Assembly: GCF_947495025.1 (NCBI RefSeq)
Contig: NZ_CANLXG010000001.1
Location: 310,001-374,000 of the forward strand
Length of the DNA stretch: 64,000 nucleotides
Direction: 5' to 3'
Source: an uncultured Roseobacter sp.
GTDB lineage: Bacteria; Pseudomonadota; Alphaproteobacteria; Rhodobacterales; Rhodobacteraceae
Below, piece by piece: positions 10,624 to 20,268 of the stretch. Made by a program: the position numbers and the translations under genes. The first letter of the stretch is position 1; every line of letters starts with the position of its first letter. The notes beneath the pieces were generated by a model. It searched no databases. It had not been told where the DNA came from and worked only from the letters and a program-made list of their open reading frames with translations.

Positions 10624-11499
10624 ATGGCGATTACAGCATCTATGGTCAAGGAACTGCGCGACAGCACGGGCGCAGGCATGATGGACGCGAAAAAAGCGCT
10701 GACAGAGAACAATGGCGATATGGAAGCCGCTGTTGACTGGCTGCGCACCAAAGGTCTGGCCAAGGCGGCCAAGAAATCCGGCCGTACAGCGGCAGAAGGC
10801 CTTGTTGCGGTTAAAGTGAGCGGCGGTCACGGGGTTGCTGTTGAGGTGAACTCCGAAACCGACTTCGTTGGTAAAAACGCGGACTTCCAGAAAATGGTTT
10901 CCGGCATTGCGGATGTTGCCATGGGCGTCGCAGACGTTGAGGCCCTCAAAGCGGCGGACATGGGCGGCAAAACTGTCGAACAGACGGTGACCGACGCTGT
11001 TGCGGTCATTGGCGAAAACATGTCGGTTCGCCGGATGTCCGCCATCGATGCAGATGCAGTGGTTTCGTATGTGCACAACGCAGCGGCACCCGGAATGGGC
11101 AAGATCGGTGTTCTGGTCGGCCTGAACGGTGGTGACGAAGCGTTTGGCAAACAGGTCGCAATGCACATCGCTGCTGTGAACCCGGCGTCGCTGTCTGAGG
11201 ACGATCTCGATCCGGCTGTGGTCGAGAAAGAGAAGCAGGTACAGATGGACATCGCCCGCGAATCCGGCAAGCCCGAGCAGGTTATCGAAAAGATGATCAT
11301 CGGTCGTATGAAAAAGTACATGTCCGAAGTCACACTGCTGAACCAGGCGTTTGTTGTGAACCCTGACCTCACAGTAGGTGACGCGGCCAAAGAAGCGGGT
11401 GCGACAATCACTGGTTTCGTCCGGCTTGAAGTCGGCGAAGGCATCGAGGTGGTCAAGGAAGACTTTGCTGCCGAAGTTGCGAAAGCAGCCAAAGGCTGA
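10624..11499 (+). CDS. tsf: Elongation factor Ts
   Basis: Exchanges GDP for GTP on EF-Tu. 291 residues: an N-terminal UBA-like helix bundle ([20 protein letters not shown]) and the core with the EF-Tu-contacting T-D-F-V-G-K-N motif near residue 80. Preceded by AAAGGAGAA. rpsB-tsf is a conserved pair. A strong terminator follows at 11532-11558. Confidence 0.98.
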   Translation: MAITASMVKELRDSTGAGMMDAKKALTENNGDMEAAVDWLRTKGLAKAAKKSGRTAAEGLVAVKVSGGHGVAVEVNSETDFVGKNADFQKMVSGIADVAMGVADVEALKAADMGGKTVEQTVTDAVAVIGENMSVRRMSAIDADAVVSYVHNAAAPGMGKIGVLVGLNGGDEAFGKQVAMHIAAVNPASLSEDDLDPAVVEKEKQVQMDIARESGKPEQVIEKMIIGRMKKYMSEVTLLNQAFVVNPDLTVGDAAKEAGATITGFVRLEVGEGIEVVKEDFAAEVAKAAKG

Positions 11500-11531
11500 G
11501 TTCCTGCCATCCGGCAGAATTCACACGGAGA

Positions 11532-11558
11532 AAAGAGCGCTTATGGCGCTCTTTTTTT
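11532..11558 (+). terminator. Intrinsic terminator after tsf
   Basis: AAAGAGCGC (11532-11540), loop TTATG, GCGCTCTTT (11546-11554), then continuous T. It may also serve the convergent aroQ from the other side, since the stem is followed by TTTTCTCC in that direction. Confidence 0.88.
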
Positions 11559-11592
11559 ATTTTAATCAATAATTTATGGTAGACTATTAAAG

Positions 11593-12030
11593 TTAACCGG
11601 AAAGATGCTGTTTCATCGCATCCATCGCCAGCAGATAGCCGTCCGCGCCAAAACCGCAGATAATCCCCAGCGCAACTTTTGCAATATAAGACCTGTGCCG
11701 GAAATCCTCGCGGGCGTGCACGTTGCTCAGATGCAGTTCGATGGCTGGCAGTTCCACAGAGGCGAGGGCGTCCATCAGCGCGATGGAGGTGTGTGTATAG
11801 GCACCTGCGTTCAGGATGATGCCATCATGTGTACCACGCGCCGCGTGGATGCTGTCGACCAGAACACCTTCGTGGTTGGATTGGAAAAATTCTACTTCTG
11901 TTCCAATAGCTTCCGCGTGTTTTTTGCAGCGGGCCTCAATGTCGGCGAGCGTGGTCGTTCCGTAAACTTCTGGCTGCCGTGTGCCAAGCAGGTTCAGGTT
12001 CGGGCCATTCAGGATCAGAACAGATGTCAT
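11593..12030 (-). CDS. aroQ: 3-dehydroquinate dehydratase, type II
   Basis: Shikimate pathway: dehydrates 3-dehydroquinate to 3-dehydroshikimate. 145 residues, the normal type II size, starting [16 protein letters not shown]. The catalytic Tyr lies in P-E-V-Y-G near residue 23 and the catalytic His in N-A-G-A-Y-T-H-T-S near 80. The substrate-binding motif [12 protein letters not shown] is near 98. The open frame continues 31 codons upstream, but that part overlaps the promoter and is not family-like. Confidence 0.96.
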   Translation of the reverse strand: MTSVLILNGPNLNLLGTRQPEVYGTTTLADIEARCKKHAEAIGTEVEFFQSNHEGVLVDSIHAARGTHDGIILNAGAYTHTSIALMDALASVELPAIELHLSNVHAREDFRHRSYIAKVALGIICGFGADGYLLAMDAMKQHLSG

Positions 12031-12059
12031 TTCAGTTGCTCTCAGTTTGCTTGGTCTTT

Positions 12060-12088
12060 GCATAGTCAGTCGTGGTGCGTTCTGTCCA
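12060..12088 (-). promoter_or_regulatory. Putative aroQ promoter
   Basis: On the minus strand TGGACA (12088-12083) and CTATGC (12065-12060) are 17 bases apart, placing the transcript start about 25 bases before the aroQ ATG. Confidence 0.45.
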
Positions 12089-12104
12089 GCGGGGCACAGT
12101 GTCA

Positions 12105-12132
12105 GAAACGACAAAGGCCGCAACCGCGGCCT
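12105..12132 (-). terminator. Possible terminator after sat-cysC
   Basis: On the minus strand AGGCCGC (12132-12126), loop GGTT, GCGGCCT (12121-12115) is followed by TTGTCGTTT. The stem is strong and the T-tract is imperfect. It separates sat-cysC from the aroQ promoter. Confidence 0.5.
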
Positions 12133-12225
12133 CTGAGTGACACTGTACTAAAGTGTATAATCTGTATTATGTAAATATATCTGACGGCACAGACATCAGT
12201 AATCTAATGAAAAAGCTGGTAAACC

Positions 12226-13950
12226 TCAGAACCCGCCGGTCGCAGATATCAGCCCCATGCTCTCCAGTTTCAGCAGAACCTGATGCGCACAGTTGTCTAC
12301 ATCAACATTTTCGGTCTCGACCCGCAGCTCGGGGTTTTCAGGGACATCGTATGGATCCGAGATGCCGGTGAACTCTTTGATCTTGCCTTCACGCGCCAGC
12401 TTGTAGAGCCCTTTGCGGTCCCGGCGTTCGCATTCCTCGATGGTCGTCGCGACATGCACTTCGATAAAGGCACCGAACTGCTCGACATCTTCGCGCACTG
12501 CCCGACGTGTCGTGGCATAAGGCGCAATTGGCGCACAGATGGCGATGCCGCCGTTTTTGGTAATCTCAGAGGCAACATAGCCGATACGCCGGATATTGAG
12601 GTCGCGGTGCTCCTTGGAAAAGCCAAGCTCAGAGCTGAGGTTCTTACGGACAATATCGCCATCCAGCAGTGTCACAGGACGGCCGCCCATTTCCATGAGT
12701 TTGGTCAGCAGCGCGTTCGCGATCGTTGACTTGCCCGACCCGGAGAACCCGGTAAAGAAAACGGTAAAGCCCTGCTGGTTCCGCGGCGGATAACGCCGGC
12801 GCAGTTCGTTCACAACAGCCGGAAAAGAAAACCATTCCGGGATCTCAAGGCCCTCACGCAGGCGTCGGCGCAGCTCTGTGCCCGAGATGTTCAGGATCGT
12901 GACTTTGTCCTTGTCTTCGATTTCGTCCATCGGCTCATATTGCGCACGGTCTTCGACCCAGACCATGTGTTTGAAGTCGACCATTTCGATGCCCATTTCT
13001 TCCTGGTGCGCGCGGAACAGCTCCTGCGCATCGTATGGACCATAGAAATCGTCGCCAGCTGAGTTTTTACCGGGACCCGCATGATCGCGACCAACTATAA
13101 AGTGCGTACAGCCGTGGTTTTTTCTGATCAGGCCATGCCAGACAGCCTCGCGCGGGCCCGCCATACGCATTGCGAGATTCAGCAGGCTCATTGAGGTTGT
13201 TGCGGCCGGGTATTTGTCGAGCACTGCTTCATAGCAGCGGACACGGGTGAAATGGTCCACATCACCGGGTTTTGTCATGCCTACAACCGGGTGAATCAGC
13301 AGGTTAGCCTGGGCTTCGCGTGCGGCACGGAACGTCAGTTCCTGGTGTGCACGGTGCAGCGGGTTACGCGTCTGGAAAGCAACGATTTTGCGCCATCCCA
13401 GCTTGCGGAAATACGCGCGCATCTCATTTGGTGTGTCACGGCGTGCTTTGAAGTCATAGTGCACCGGCTGCTGGATGCCGGTTACCGGGCCGCCAAGGTA
13501 TACTTTCCCGGCCGTGTTATGCAGATAGTTTACCGCCGGATGTGCGTCGTCGTCCGCACCGAATACTTTTTCGGCCTCGCGCGATTTGTCCGGGGTCCAG
13601 CGGTCGGTAACCGTCATGGTTCCGAGGATCACGCCCTCCTGGTCACGCAGGGCGATGTCCTGTCCGATGCTGAGGCCGTCAGCAAATTCCTCTGAGACGT
13701 CCAGGGTCACCGGCATCGGCCAGAGCGCGCCGTCTGCCAGTCTCATGGTCTCGACGACCGAGTTATAATCCGCCTCTGACAGGAAGCCGCGCAGTGGATT
13801 GAAGCCACCGTTCATCAGGAGTTCAAGGTCACAGATCTGACGCGGTGTCAGATCATGGCTGACGAGGTCAGCCGCTTCCGTCTTCAGCTTCTGAGCGGAA
13901 TCGTAGGAAACATACAGTTCGGGAATAGGTGCAAGATTGGCTCTGCTCAT
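12226..13950 (-). CDS. Bifunctional sulfate adenylyltransferase / adenylylsulfate kinase
   Basis: Assimilatory sulfate activation: ATP plus sulfate to APS, then APS to PAPS. 574 residues. Residues 1 to about 385 are ATP sulfurylase, with R-N-P-L-H-R-A-H near 194 and G-R-D-H-A-G-P-G near 286. The rest is APS kinase, with P-loop G-F-S-G-S-G-K-S-T near 402 and L-L-D-G-D near 430. The start at 13950 (M-S-R-A-N-L-A-P-I) has an AGAGACC site; a GTG six codons earlier is a weaker choice. Fusions of this kind are common in Rhodobacteraceae. No cysteine-pathway gene lies next to it. Confidence 0.95.
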   Translation of the reverse strand: MSRANLAPIPELYVSYDSAQKLKTEAADLVSHDLTPRQICDLELLMNGGFNPLRGFLSEADYNSVVETMRLADGALWPMPVTLDVSEEFADGLSIGQDIALRDQEGVILGTMTVTDRWTPDKSREAEKVFGADDDAHPAVNYLHNTAGKVYLGGPVTGIQQPVHYDFKARRDTPNEMRAYFRKLGWRKIVAFQTRNPLHRAHQELTFRAAREAQANLLIHPVVGMTKPGDVDHFTRVRCYEAVLDKYPAATTSMSLLNLAMRMAGPREAVWHGLIRKNHGCTHFIVGRDHAGPGKNSAGDDFYGPYDAQELFRAHQEEMGIEMVDFKHMVWVEDRAQYEPMDEIEDKDKVTILNISGTELRRRLREGLEIPEWFSFPAVVNELRRRYPPRNQQGFTVFFTGFSGSGKSTIANALLTKLMEMGGRPVTLLDGDIVRKNLSSELGFSKEHRDLNIRRIGYVASEITKNGGIAICAPIAPYATTRRAVREDVEQFGAFIEVHVATTIEECERRDRKGLYKLAREGKIKEFTGISDPYDVPENPELRVETENVDVDNCAHQVLLKLESMGLISATGGF

Positions 13951-14285
13951 AATGGTCTCTTCAGTCACTGGAAAATTGCGCAGGATGCTGCGTGCCTTGT
14001 TCAGGGGGGCTTAAACGCCGGAAACAGGCTGGTTTCAACTGTTTTTTTGTTCCCTGCCCTGATTGCAGCCAGTTTGGAAAAGATCGGTCTCTGGCCGGAT
14101 TATTGTTTGGAAGATGCTCCTGTCGGGCTTTGATCTGTTGTCTGATGCAGTGTTCCGGTTTGTGAACCGGGGCTTGATATGCCGGGCGTGACACAGCTAG
14201 GGTTCCGGCGTTCAGAATGCCATCAGGACCGGCCCGACCGGGACGTGGTAAAAAACGCCCGGCGTGATTGTGAAAAGGAACGAAT
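13951..14285. other. Intergenic region upstream of sat-cysC and the BKACE gene
   Basis: 335 bases between two divergent genes. It holds the sat-cysC promoter (14010-14038) and the ribosome site AAGGAA of the rightward gene near 14275. No further gene or clear operator was seen. Confidence 0.6.
14010..14038 (-). promoter_or_regulatory. Putative sat-cysC promoter
   Basis: Read on the minus strand: TTGAAA (14038-14033), 17 bases, TTTAAG (14015-14010). This gives a leader of about 50 bases before the ATG at 13950. Confidence 0.5.
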
Positions 14286-15119
14286 ATGTCTGATCCCTGC
14301 ATTCTGTGCGTCGCCATCACGGGCAGTGTGCCGACGAAAGCGGCCAATCCTGCGGTGCCGATCTCGGTGCAGGAGCAGGTTGAAAGTACGCAGGAAGCCT
14401 ATGAAGCAGGTGCCGCCATCTGTCACGCGCACGTGCGAAACGCGGACGAAACACCATCGTCAGATCCCGAAAAATTCGCGGCACTCAAAGAGGGTGTGGA
14501 AAAACACTGCCCCGGCATGATCATTCAGTTTTCAACCGGCGGGCGGTCGGGTGCCGGCGAAGAACGCGGCGGTATGCTGCCATTGCGACCGGATATGGCT
14601 TCGCTTTCGGTCGGATCAAACAATTTTCCAACCCGTGTCTACGAAAATCCACCAGACCTTGTGGCATGGCTGTCCTCGCAGATGCAGACTTATGAGATTG
14701 TTCCGGAGATCGAAGCCTTTGATCTCAGCCACGTTCTGCACGCCATCCGGATGCATGATGCCGGCCGGCTGTTCGGGCGCCTTTATGTTCAGTTCGTGAT
14801 GGGTGTGAAGAACGCCATGCCTGCAGACCGCGAAGTCTTTGATTTTTATGTACAGACGATCCGGAAACGCGCGCCCGACGCCGCCTGGTGCGCGGCAGGG
14901 ATCGGTCCGGCGCAGATAGAGGTCAATGAATGGGCCATTGCCGCCGGCGGCCACACGCGAGCCGGTCTTGAAGACAATGTGCGTCTGGACCGCGAAACTC
15001 TTGCGCCATCGAATGCCGCGCTGATACGGCGCGCCGCGGCGTTGTGCGACAAGTATGAGCGCCCTGTAGCAACGCCGGAACAGGCGCGCGCTATCCTCGG
15101 ACTGAGACCGGCGGCATGA
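14286..15119 (+). CDS. BKACE-family (DUF849) beta-keto acid cleavage enzyme
   Basis: The family condenses a beta-keto acid with acetyl-CoA to give a CoA ester and acetoacetate; the founding member is Kce of lysine fermentation. 277 residues, TIM barrel, with the zinc ligands in I-C-H-A-H-V-R near residue 46, S-T-G-G-R-S near 81, and the C-terminal G-L-E-D-N-V-R motif near 230. The substrate of this subgroup is not predictable here. AAGGAA precedes the ATG. Its TGA abuts the convergent phoB stop with no gap (TGATCA at 15117-15122). Confidence 0.85.
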   Translation: MSDPCILCVAITGSVPTKAANPAVPISVQEQVESTQEAYEAGAAICHAHVRNADETPSSDPEKFAALKEGVEKHCPGMIIQFSTGGRSGAGEERGGMLPLRPDMASLSVGSNNFPTRVYENPPDLVAWLSSQMQTYEIVPEIEAFDLSHVLHAIRMHDAGRLFGRLYVQFVMGVKNAMPADREVFDFYVQTIRKRAPDAAWCAAGIGPAQIEVNEWAIAAGGHTRAGLEDNVRLDRETLAPSNAALIRRAAALCDKYERPVATPEQARAILGLRPAA

Positions 15120-15809
15120 TCAGCCCAGAGCGTAGCCTGCCCCGCGGACCGTTCTGAGCGGGTCGCTGCCGCCATGTTGCGTCAGCGCTTTGCGCAACCG
15201 GCCGATATGTACGTCAACGGTACGCGTATCGACATAGATATCACGCCCCCAGACCCGGTCCAGCAACTGCTCGCGCGAGAATACCCTGCCCGGCTTTTCC
15301 ATGAACGTTGACAACAGCCGGAACTCAGTCGGCCCAAGGCGCAGTTCATCCTCGCCACGACTGACACGGTGACTTGTCGCGTCGAGCACAATGTCTTCGT
15401 ATTCCAGACGCTCACCGGTGGCGGCCGGCCGTACACGGCGCAGCTGACTGCGCACGCGCGCCATCAGTTCCAGCACCGAATAGGGCTTGATGACATAATC
15501 ATCTGCACCCGTCTCGAGACCCCGCACCCGGTCAACCTCTTCGGATCGGGCCGACAGCATGATCACGGGAATATTGCGCGTCTCTGTGCGGATCTTGAGC
15601 CGCCTGCAGACCTCGATGCCCGACAGGTTCGGCATCATCCAGTCCAGAACAATGACATCCGGCGCATGCTCATCAACGAGCAGCAGCGCCTCTTCACCGT
15701 CCTCGGCCCTGCTGACCGCAAAGCCTTCCGCTTCGAGATTATACGCCAGCACCTCGCGTTGCGCCGGCTCATCCTCAACAACCAGTACTCTCGGCTGATC
15801 GGCTGACAT
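15120..15809 (-). CDS. phoB: Phosphate regulon response regulator PhoB
   Basis: Transcription factor that activates Pho-box promoters when phosphorylated by PhoR. 229 residues: receiver domain with E12-D13, phospho-acceptor D56 in V-L-D-W-M-M-P, and the conserved Lys in V-I-K-P-Y; then an OmpR-type winged helix (D-T-R-T-V-D-V-H-I-G-R-L-R-K-A-L near 195). GTAGGGACC precedes the ATG. It is the last gene of the pst-phoU-phoB run, 5 bases after phoU, so it is likely part of the Pho-box transcript at 21.4 kb, giving positive feedback. Confidence 0.95.
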   Translation of the reverse strand: MSADQPRVLVVEDEPAQREVLAYNLEAEGFAVSRAEDGEEALLLVDEHAPDVIVLDWMMPNLSGIEVCRRLKIRTETRNIPVIMLSARSEEVDRVRGLETGADDYVIKPYSVLELMARVRSQLRRVRPAATGERLEYEDIVLDATSHRVSRGEDELRLGPTEFRLLSTFMEKPGRVFSREQLLDRVWGRDIYVDTRTVDVHIGRLRKALTQHGGSDPLRTVRGAGYALG

Positions 15810-15814
15810 GGTCC

Positions 15815-16525
15815 CTACCCTTCGGCTATCAGCGACGTTTTATCGGCTTTGGGGCGTGCATCCTCGGGGTGCTCGCCGGTCACCAGATAGACGACCTGTT
15901 CGGCAATAGACGTGACGTGGTCACCCATGCGCTCGACGTTCTTTGCGATAAAATGGAGGTGCATGCAGGCTGTGATGTTGCGGGGGTCTTCCATCATAAA
16001 GGTCAGGAATTCGCGGAACAGCGCGTTATACATCTGATCTACATCGCGGTCCTGCATGATCACGCTGGTGGCAAGCTCTGCATCCCGCTGGACATAGGCA
16101 TCAAGGGCGTCCTTGAGCATTTTCTCGACCTCGCGCGACATCCGCCGCAATGCGCCGGTGCTGTCATCCACGGGCGCCATCTGGGCCAGAACACCGGTTC
16201 GTTTGGCCATGTTCTTGGCATAGTCGCCGATGCGTTCCAGATTGGCGCTGATCTTAATGACACTGAGGATCAGTCGAAGGTCACGCGCAATCGGTGCGCG
16301 CAGGGCGATCACCCGGGCCGCTTCTTCGTTGATCATCTCCTCAAGATCATCAATTGCACGGTCGGACTTGCGGACTTTTTCGGCCAGTTCCTCGTCGCGT
16401 GTGTCCAGGGACTGCGCACTTTCGCGGATCGCTGCCTCAACCAGGCCACCCATTTTCATAATCTGCGCCTGAATGGCTTCGAGATCGCGGTCAAAAACCG
16501 AGGCAATATGTTGGTCCTGCATCAT
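15815..16525 (-). CDS. phoU: Phosphate transport regulator PhoU
   Basis: Links the Pst transporter to PhoR and restrains Pho signalling when phosphate is plentiful. 236 residues in two three-helix repeats, each with the acidic metal-binding pattern E-x-x-x-D (K-S-D-R-A-I-D-D-L-E-E near 65 and a matching D-R-D-V-D-Q-M-Y near 165). The start is the first of two adjacent ATG codons (16525, 16522), one base after the pstB stop, so translation is probably coupled to pstB. Confidence 0.94.
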   Translation of the reverse strand: MMQDQHIASVFDRDLEAIQAQIMKMGGLVEAAIRESAQSLDTRDEELAEKVRKSDRAIDDLEEMINEEAARVIALRAPIARDLRLILSVIKISANLERIGDYAKNMAKRTGVLAQMAPVDDSTGALRRMSREVEKMLKDALDAYVQRDAELATSVIMQDRDVDQMYNALFREFLTFMMEDPRNITACMHLHFIAKNVERMGDHVTSIAEQVVYLVTGEHPEDARPKADKTSLIAEG

Positions 16526-16526
16526 T

Positions 16527-17324
16527 CTATCCGATCCGGCCTGTGATGTAACTTTCTGTGCGGGGGTCTTCGGGGTTGGTAAAGATCTGCCCTGTCTCTC
16601 CGTATTCAACCAGGTTTCCAAGGTGGAAGAATGCGGTACGCTGGCTGACCCGCGCCGCCTGCTGCATGGAGTGCGTGACGATGACCACGGAATAGTTCTG
16701 GCGCAACTCGTCGATCAGCTCTTCGACCTGAGCGGTTGCGATCGGGTCAAGCGCTGAACAGGGTTCATCCATCAGCAGAACCTCAGGTTCTGTCGCAACG
16801 GCGCGCGCGATGCAAAGCCGTTGCTGCTGGCCGCCGGACAAACCCGTGCCCGGCGCATTCAGCCGGTCTTTGACCTCGTCCCAGAGTGCCGCGCTGCGCA
16901 GTGACTGTTCCACGATATCGTCGAGTTCGGCTTTGTTTTTAGCCAGCCCGTGTATGCGCGGCCCGTAGGACACATTGTCGTAGATCGATTTTGGGAAGGG
17001 GTTCGGTTTCTGAAACACCATGCCGACCTTGGCGCGCAGCTGCACCGGATCCACCCGCTTGTCGTAGATATCCTCGCCATCTATCCGGATGTCACCTTCG
17101 ACGCGCGCAATATCAATTGTGTCGTTCATCCGGTTGATACAGCGCAGAAAAGTCGACTTTCCACAACCCGACGGACCAATGAAGGCTGTCACGGTCCGGT
17201 CCTGGATATCGACGTTAACGTCTTTGATGGCGTGTGTATCGCCATAGTAAACCTGGACGCCCTTTGCGGCGATCTTGACCTCGTTGGTGTCCACGGCTCT
17301 CTCCAGTATTCTCATATCGTTCAT
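16527..17324 (-). CDS. pstB: Phosphate ABC transporter ATP-binding protein
   Basis: ATPase of the high-affinity phosphate importer. 265 residues with Walker [10 protein letters not shown] near 50, Q-loop V-F-Q-K-P-N-P-F-P, signature L-S-G-G-Q-Q-Q-R and Walker [13 protein letters not shown], all as in PstB. AGGAG precedes the ATG. It lies between pstA (15 bases upstream) and phoU. Confidence 0.97.
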   Translation of the reverse strand: MNDMRILERAVDTNEVKIAAKGVQVYYGDTHAIKDVNVDIQDRTVTAFIGPSGCGKSTFLRCINRMNDTIDIARVEGDIRIDGEDIYDKRVDPVQLRAKVGMVFQKPNPFPKSIYDNVSYGPRIHGLAKNKAELDDIVEQSLRSAALWDEVKDRLNAPGTGLSGGQQQRLCIARAVATEPEVLLMDEPCSALDPIATAQVEELIDELRQNYSVVIVTHSMQQAARVSQRTAFFHLGNLVEYGETGQIFTNPEDPRTESYITGRIG

Positions 17325-17339
17325 GGTCGGGCTCCTGTC

Positions 17340-18695
17340 TTACCAGCGGCGTTCAAAACGACGGCGCAGGATGACGGCAAGGGTGTTCATCGAAATCAGG
17401 AACACGAGCAGGATGATGATGCCACCCCAGGCGCGTTCGTAAAAGGCCGGATCGGCGCGTTTCGCCCACTCGTAGATCTGTGCAGGCATTGCAGAGTTCG
17501 GGTCCAGCAGACCACTGGCAATGCCATCAGGCGCGTTGGATGCGATAAATCCGACCATGCCGATCAGCAGCAGTGGTGCCGTTTCCCCCAGCGCCTGTGC
17601 CAGGCCGATGATCGTGCCGGTCAGAATTCCCGGGGCGGCCAAGGGCAGCACATGATGGAAGACCGCCTGCATTTTCGAGGCACCGACCCCAAGCGCGGCG
17701 TCCCGGATGGACGGCGGAACCGCCTTGAGAGAGGCACGGGTCGAGATGATAATTGTTGGCAGGGTCATCAGCGTCAGCACCAGACCACCAACCAGCGGAG
17801 CGGACTGTGGCAGGTGCATGAACTGGATAAAAACGGCGAGACCCAGGATACCAAAAACAATGGACGGGACCGCGGCGAGGTTGGCGATATTGACCTCGAT
17901 AAGGTCAGTCCAGCGGTTCTTTGGGGCAAATTCTTCCAGATAGATCGACGCGGCGACACCGATGGGCAACGACAGCACCAGTACCACCAGCATCATAAAG
18001 AAAGACCCCATCATCGCGACGCCGATGCCAGCGGCCTCTGCGCGGCTTTCAGACGCGTCAGCACCGGTGATGAAGTCCATGTTAAAGGTCTTCTCGACAA
18101 TTCCGAGCGGCACAAGTGCATCGACAAGATCAAGGTGTTCTGCATCAATATTCTTGTCCCGCGCGACATCCTCGCGCATGACACGGTCCTTGAGGTAGCC
18201 GTCAACGCGGCTGGAAGCCAGAATGCGGAACCCGATGGTTTCACCAATCAGGGTCGGATCGGCAATCACGACATCGCGCACCTGCGCGGCTGCGGAGGCT
18301 GAGATCAGTGCCTTCATGTCCTTGCTTCTGGTCAGTGGCGTCTCAATGCCGGCCTGCTGGACCGCGTCGAAAACGGCCTGCTGGATCAGCGGTGTGTAGC
18401 CGAAGGTCGACACCTTTGCGATGTCCGCAGGGTCGCGGTTGCCTTTTTTGTCCAGCTTGGCCGGATCCAGATAGACCTGCACGCTGATGAACGTCTGCTG
18501 GAATGCGCCCGTGCCACTGGCGAGGATCGACGTCAGCAGAACAATCAGACAGAAGATGCCCGTCGCGATGCCTGCGATGCCGTACATCCGGAACCGGGCC
18601 TCGGCGGCCTTGCGCTTCTGGGTACGGGCATCTGGCGATGTCAGCGACACAGATTTTTTGCTGCGGGGCGTGACAGGCGTGGTTGCATCGGTCAT
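17340..18695 (-). CDS. pstA: Phosphate ABC transporter permease PstA (extended form)
   Basis: Inner-membrane permease. 451 residues, about 150 longer than E. coli PstA: after a cytoplasmic basic N-terminus and the first membrane helix (near 36-58) comes a DUF3333-like periplasmic domain of about 180 residues with V-Y-L-D-P-A-K-L-D, then the usual permease core with five helices and the L-G-E-T-A-P-L motif near 390. The extended form is usual in alphaproteobacteria. Its ATG overlaps the pstC stop (ATGA). Confidence 0.95.
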   Translation of the reverse strand: MTDATTPVTPRSKKSVSLTSPDARTQKRKAAEARFRMYGIAGIATGIFCLIVLLTSILASGTGAFQQTFISVQVYLDPAKLDKKGNRDPADIAKVSTFGYTPLIQQAVFDAVQQAGIETPLTRSKDMKALISASAAAQVRDVVIADPTLIGETIGFRILASSRVDGYLKDRVMREDVARDKNIDAEHLDLVDALVPLGIVEKTFNMDFITGADASESRAEAAGIGVAMMGSFFMMLVVLVLSLPIGVAASIYLEEFAPKNRWTDLIEVNIANLAAVPSIVFGILGLAVFIQFMHLPQSAPLVGGLVLTLMTLPTIIISTRASLKAVPPSIRDAALGVGASKMQAVFHHVLPLAAPGILTGTIIGLAQALGETAPLLLIGMVGFIASNAPDGIASGLLDPNSAMPAQIYEWAKRADPAFYERAWGGIIILLVFLISMNTLAVILRRRFERRW

Positions 18696-20164
18696 TCGTA
18701 CTGCTCCCGGTATTTGCGCACGATGTAGAGGGCGAAGACATTCAGGCCGAGGGTCAGCACAAAAAGCGTGATCCCAAGGGCAAAGGCTACGAGCGCCTCA
18801 GGCGAGGCGAAATCACTGTCGCCAGTCAGCTGAGAAACGATCTTGGCCGTGACCGTGGTCATCGCCTCAAAAGGGTTGAGCGACAGTCGGGCTGCGGCCC
18901 CTGCCCCAAGCACCACGATCATCGTCTCGCCAATTGCGCGGCTTGCCGCAAGCAGAATGGCGCCGACGATTCCCGGCAGTGCGGCGGGCAGCACGACCTG
19001 TCTTATGGTTTCGGACCGTGTTGCACCCAGGCCGTAGGATCCGTCACGCAGTGACTGTGGCACGGCATTGATGATGTCATCAGACAGCGAGCTGACAAAG
19101 GGGATCAGCATGATGCCCATCGCGATGCCCGCCGTCATGACGGACCGTCCGCCGCCCATCCAGCCAAGCCCCTCGTTGCCAAAGACGGACACCAGCATCG
19201 GGCCGATTGTCAGCAGGGCAAACAGGCCATAAACGATGGTTGGAATGCCCGCCAGAATTTCCAGCAGCGGCTTGGCGATACCGCGCACGCGGGCGCTCGC
19301 ATATTCCGACAGATAGATGGCCGAGAAGAGGCCGATCGGGACGGCCACCAGCAGTGCCACAATCGAGATATAGATGGTGCCCCAGAGCAGCGGCAGAATG
19401 CCCAGGCTGGACGCGCCGCCGCGCCCGGAAAAGCTCGGTGCCCATTCCAGCAGGGTAAAGAAGTCAGCCGCAGGATAAAGCCTGAAGAACTCAACCGTGT
19501 TAAAGATAAGCGACAGAATAATGCCGATGGTTGTGAGAATTGCGACAGAGGCTGCGGCGATCAGAATGGCAAGGATGCCCTGTTCCACAACATTGCGCGC
19601 CCGGAAGTCGCGGCCGCTTTCCCGGATGCCCCATGCAGCTCCGGCAGCGGCCACCACAAGGACGGCAATGCTCATCAGCAGACCCGAGCTGGCGCTCATC
19701 TGCCGGTAGGCCTGAGCAGCGCGCAGCATAGCGGGGGATATCTCGCTGGTCACAACCTGACCTGCGTCTTTCAGTGCCTGGGTAATACCGGCTGTATCGG
19801 CCGTGGGGGAAAAGGCATCCTCTGCACGCATGGCACCGGCAGCCACCGCATTGTCCAGTCCTTCGGCCGTGCGGCGGACTTCTGACATCACCAGCCCCAT
19901 GCTGGAGCCTTCAGCGATTTCGCTTTGCGGGATCATCCCCGATATGCGGTTTTCAAGGACAAGAGGCTGCACCAGCATCCACAGGATCAGCAGGCCAGAT
20001 GCCGGCACCACAGATTTCATGAAGGCATTGGACCCATAGTACACAGGCAGTGAGTGCAGGAGCCTGCTGTCGCCACCAGCGCTGGCAAGAGCGCGCCCGC
20101 GGCCCAGAACAAATCCTGCAACAGAAAGCGCCAGGATCAGCAGCAAAAGCCAGAGTAAAGGCAT
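18692..20164 (-). CDS. pstC: Phosphate ABC transporter permease PstC (extended form)
   Basis: Partner permease of PstA. 490 residues. The N-terminal 220 residues hold extra membrane helices and a soluble segment (DUF3708-like), after which the normal PstC core follows, with the E-A-A-type cytoplasmic loop and the motif S-R-A-I-G-E-T-M-I near 412. The pattern matches other alphaproteobacterial PstC proteins. It is separated from pstS by 104 bases containing a strong RNA hairpin. Confidence 0.95.
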   Translation of the reverse strand: MPLLWLLLLILALSVAGFVLGRGRALASAGGDSRLLHSLPVYYGSNAFMKSVVPASGLLILWMLVQPLVLENRISGMIPQSEIAEGSSMGLVMSEVRRTAEGLDNAVAAGAMRAEDAFSPTADTAGITQALKDAGQVVTSEISPAMLRAAQAYRQMSASSGLLMSIAVLVVAAAGAAWGIRESGRDFRARNVVEQGILAILIAAASVAILTTIGIILSLIFNTVEFFRLYPAADFFTLLEWAPSFSGRGGASSLGILPLLWGTIYISIVALLVAVPIGLFSAIYLSEYASARVRGIAKPLLEILAGIPTIVYGLFALLTIGPMLVSVFGNEGLGWMGGGRSVMTAGIAMGIMLIPFVSSLSDDIINAVPQSLRDGSYGLGATRSETIRQVVLPAALPGIVGAILLAASRAIGETMIVVLGAGAAARLSLNPFEAMTTVTAKIVSQLTGDSDFASPEALVAFALGITLFVLTLGLNVFALYIVRKYREQYE

Positions 20165-20215
20165 GGTTCCCCCGAAGAAACAGTCGGGCCCGACAGGGGC
20201 CCCGGTGTTTGCCCC

Positions 20216-20233
20216 GGGCGGCCTCTGCCGCCC
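20216..20233 (-). other. RNA hairpin between pstS and pstC
   Basis: GGGCGGC (20216-20222) and GCCGCCC (20227-20233) form a perfect 7-bp stem with a 4-base loop; neighbouring GGGGCC repeats can extend the structure. No T-tract follows in the direction of transcription. It probably raises pstS mRNA relative to the permease genes. Confidence 0.55.
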
Positions 20234-20268
20234 GTTGCGAATTGATTTTCAGACCGTCCGGGTCAGGA

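Noticed and set aside
12153..12371. Plus-strand frame of 72 residues over the end of sat-cysC
   Set aside because: Mostly antisense to a clear enzyme gene and without a ribosome site.
16950..18302. Long open frame of 450 codons antisense to pstB and pstA
   Set aside because: It runs opposite two clear transporter genes and has the His/Arg-rich composition of an antisense shadow of a high-GC gene. No ribosome site or family motif.
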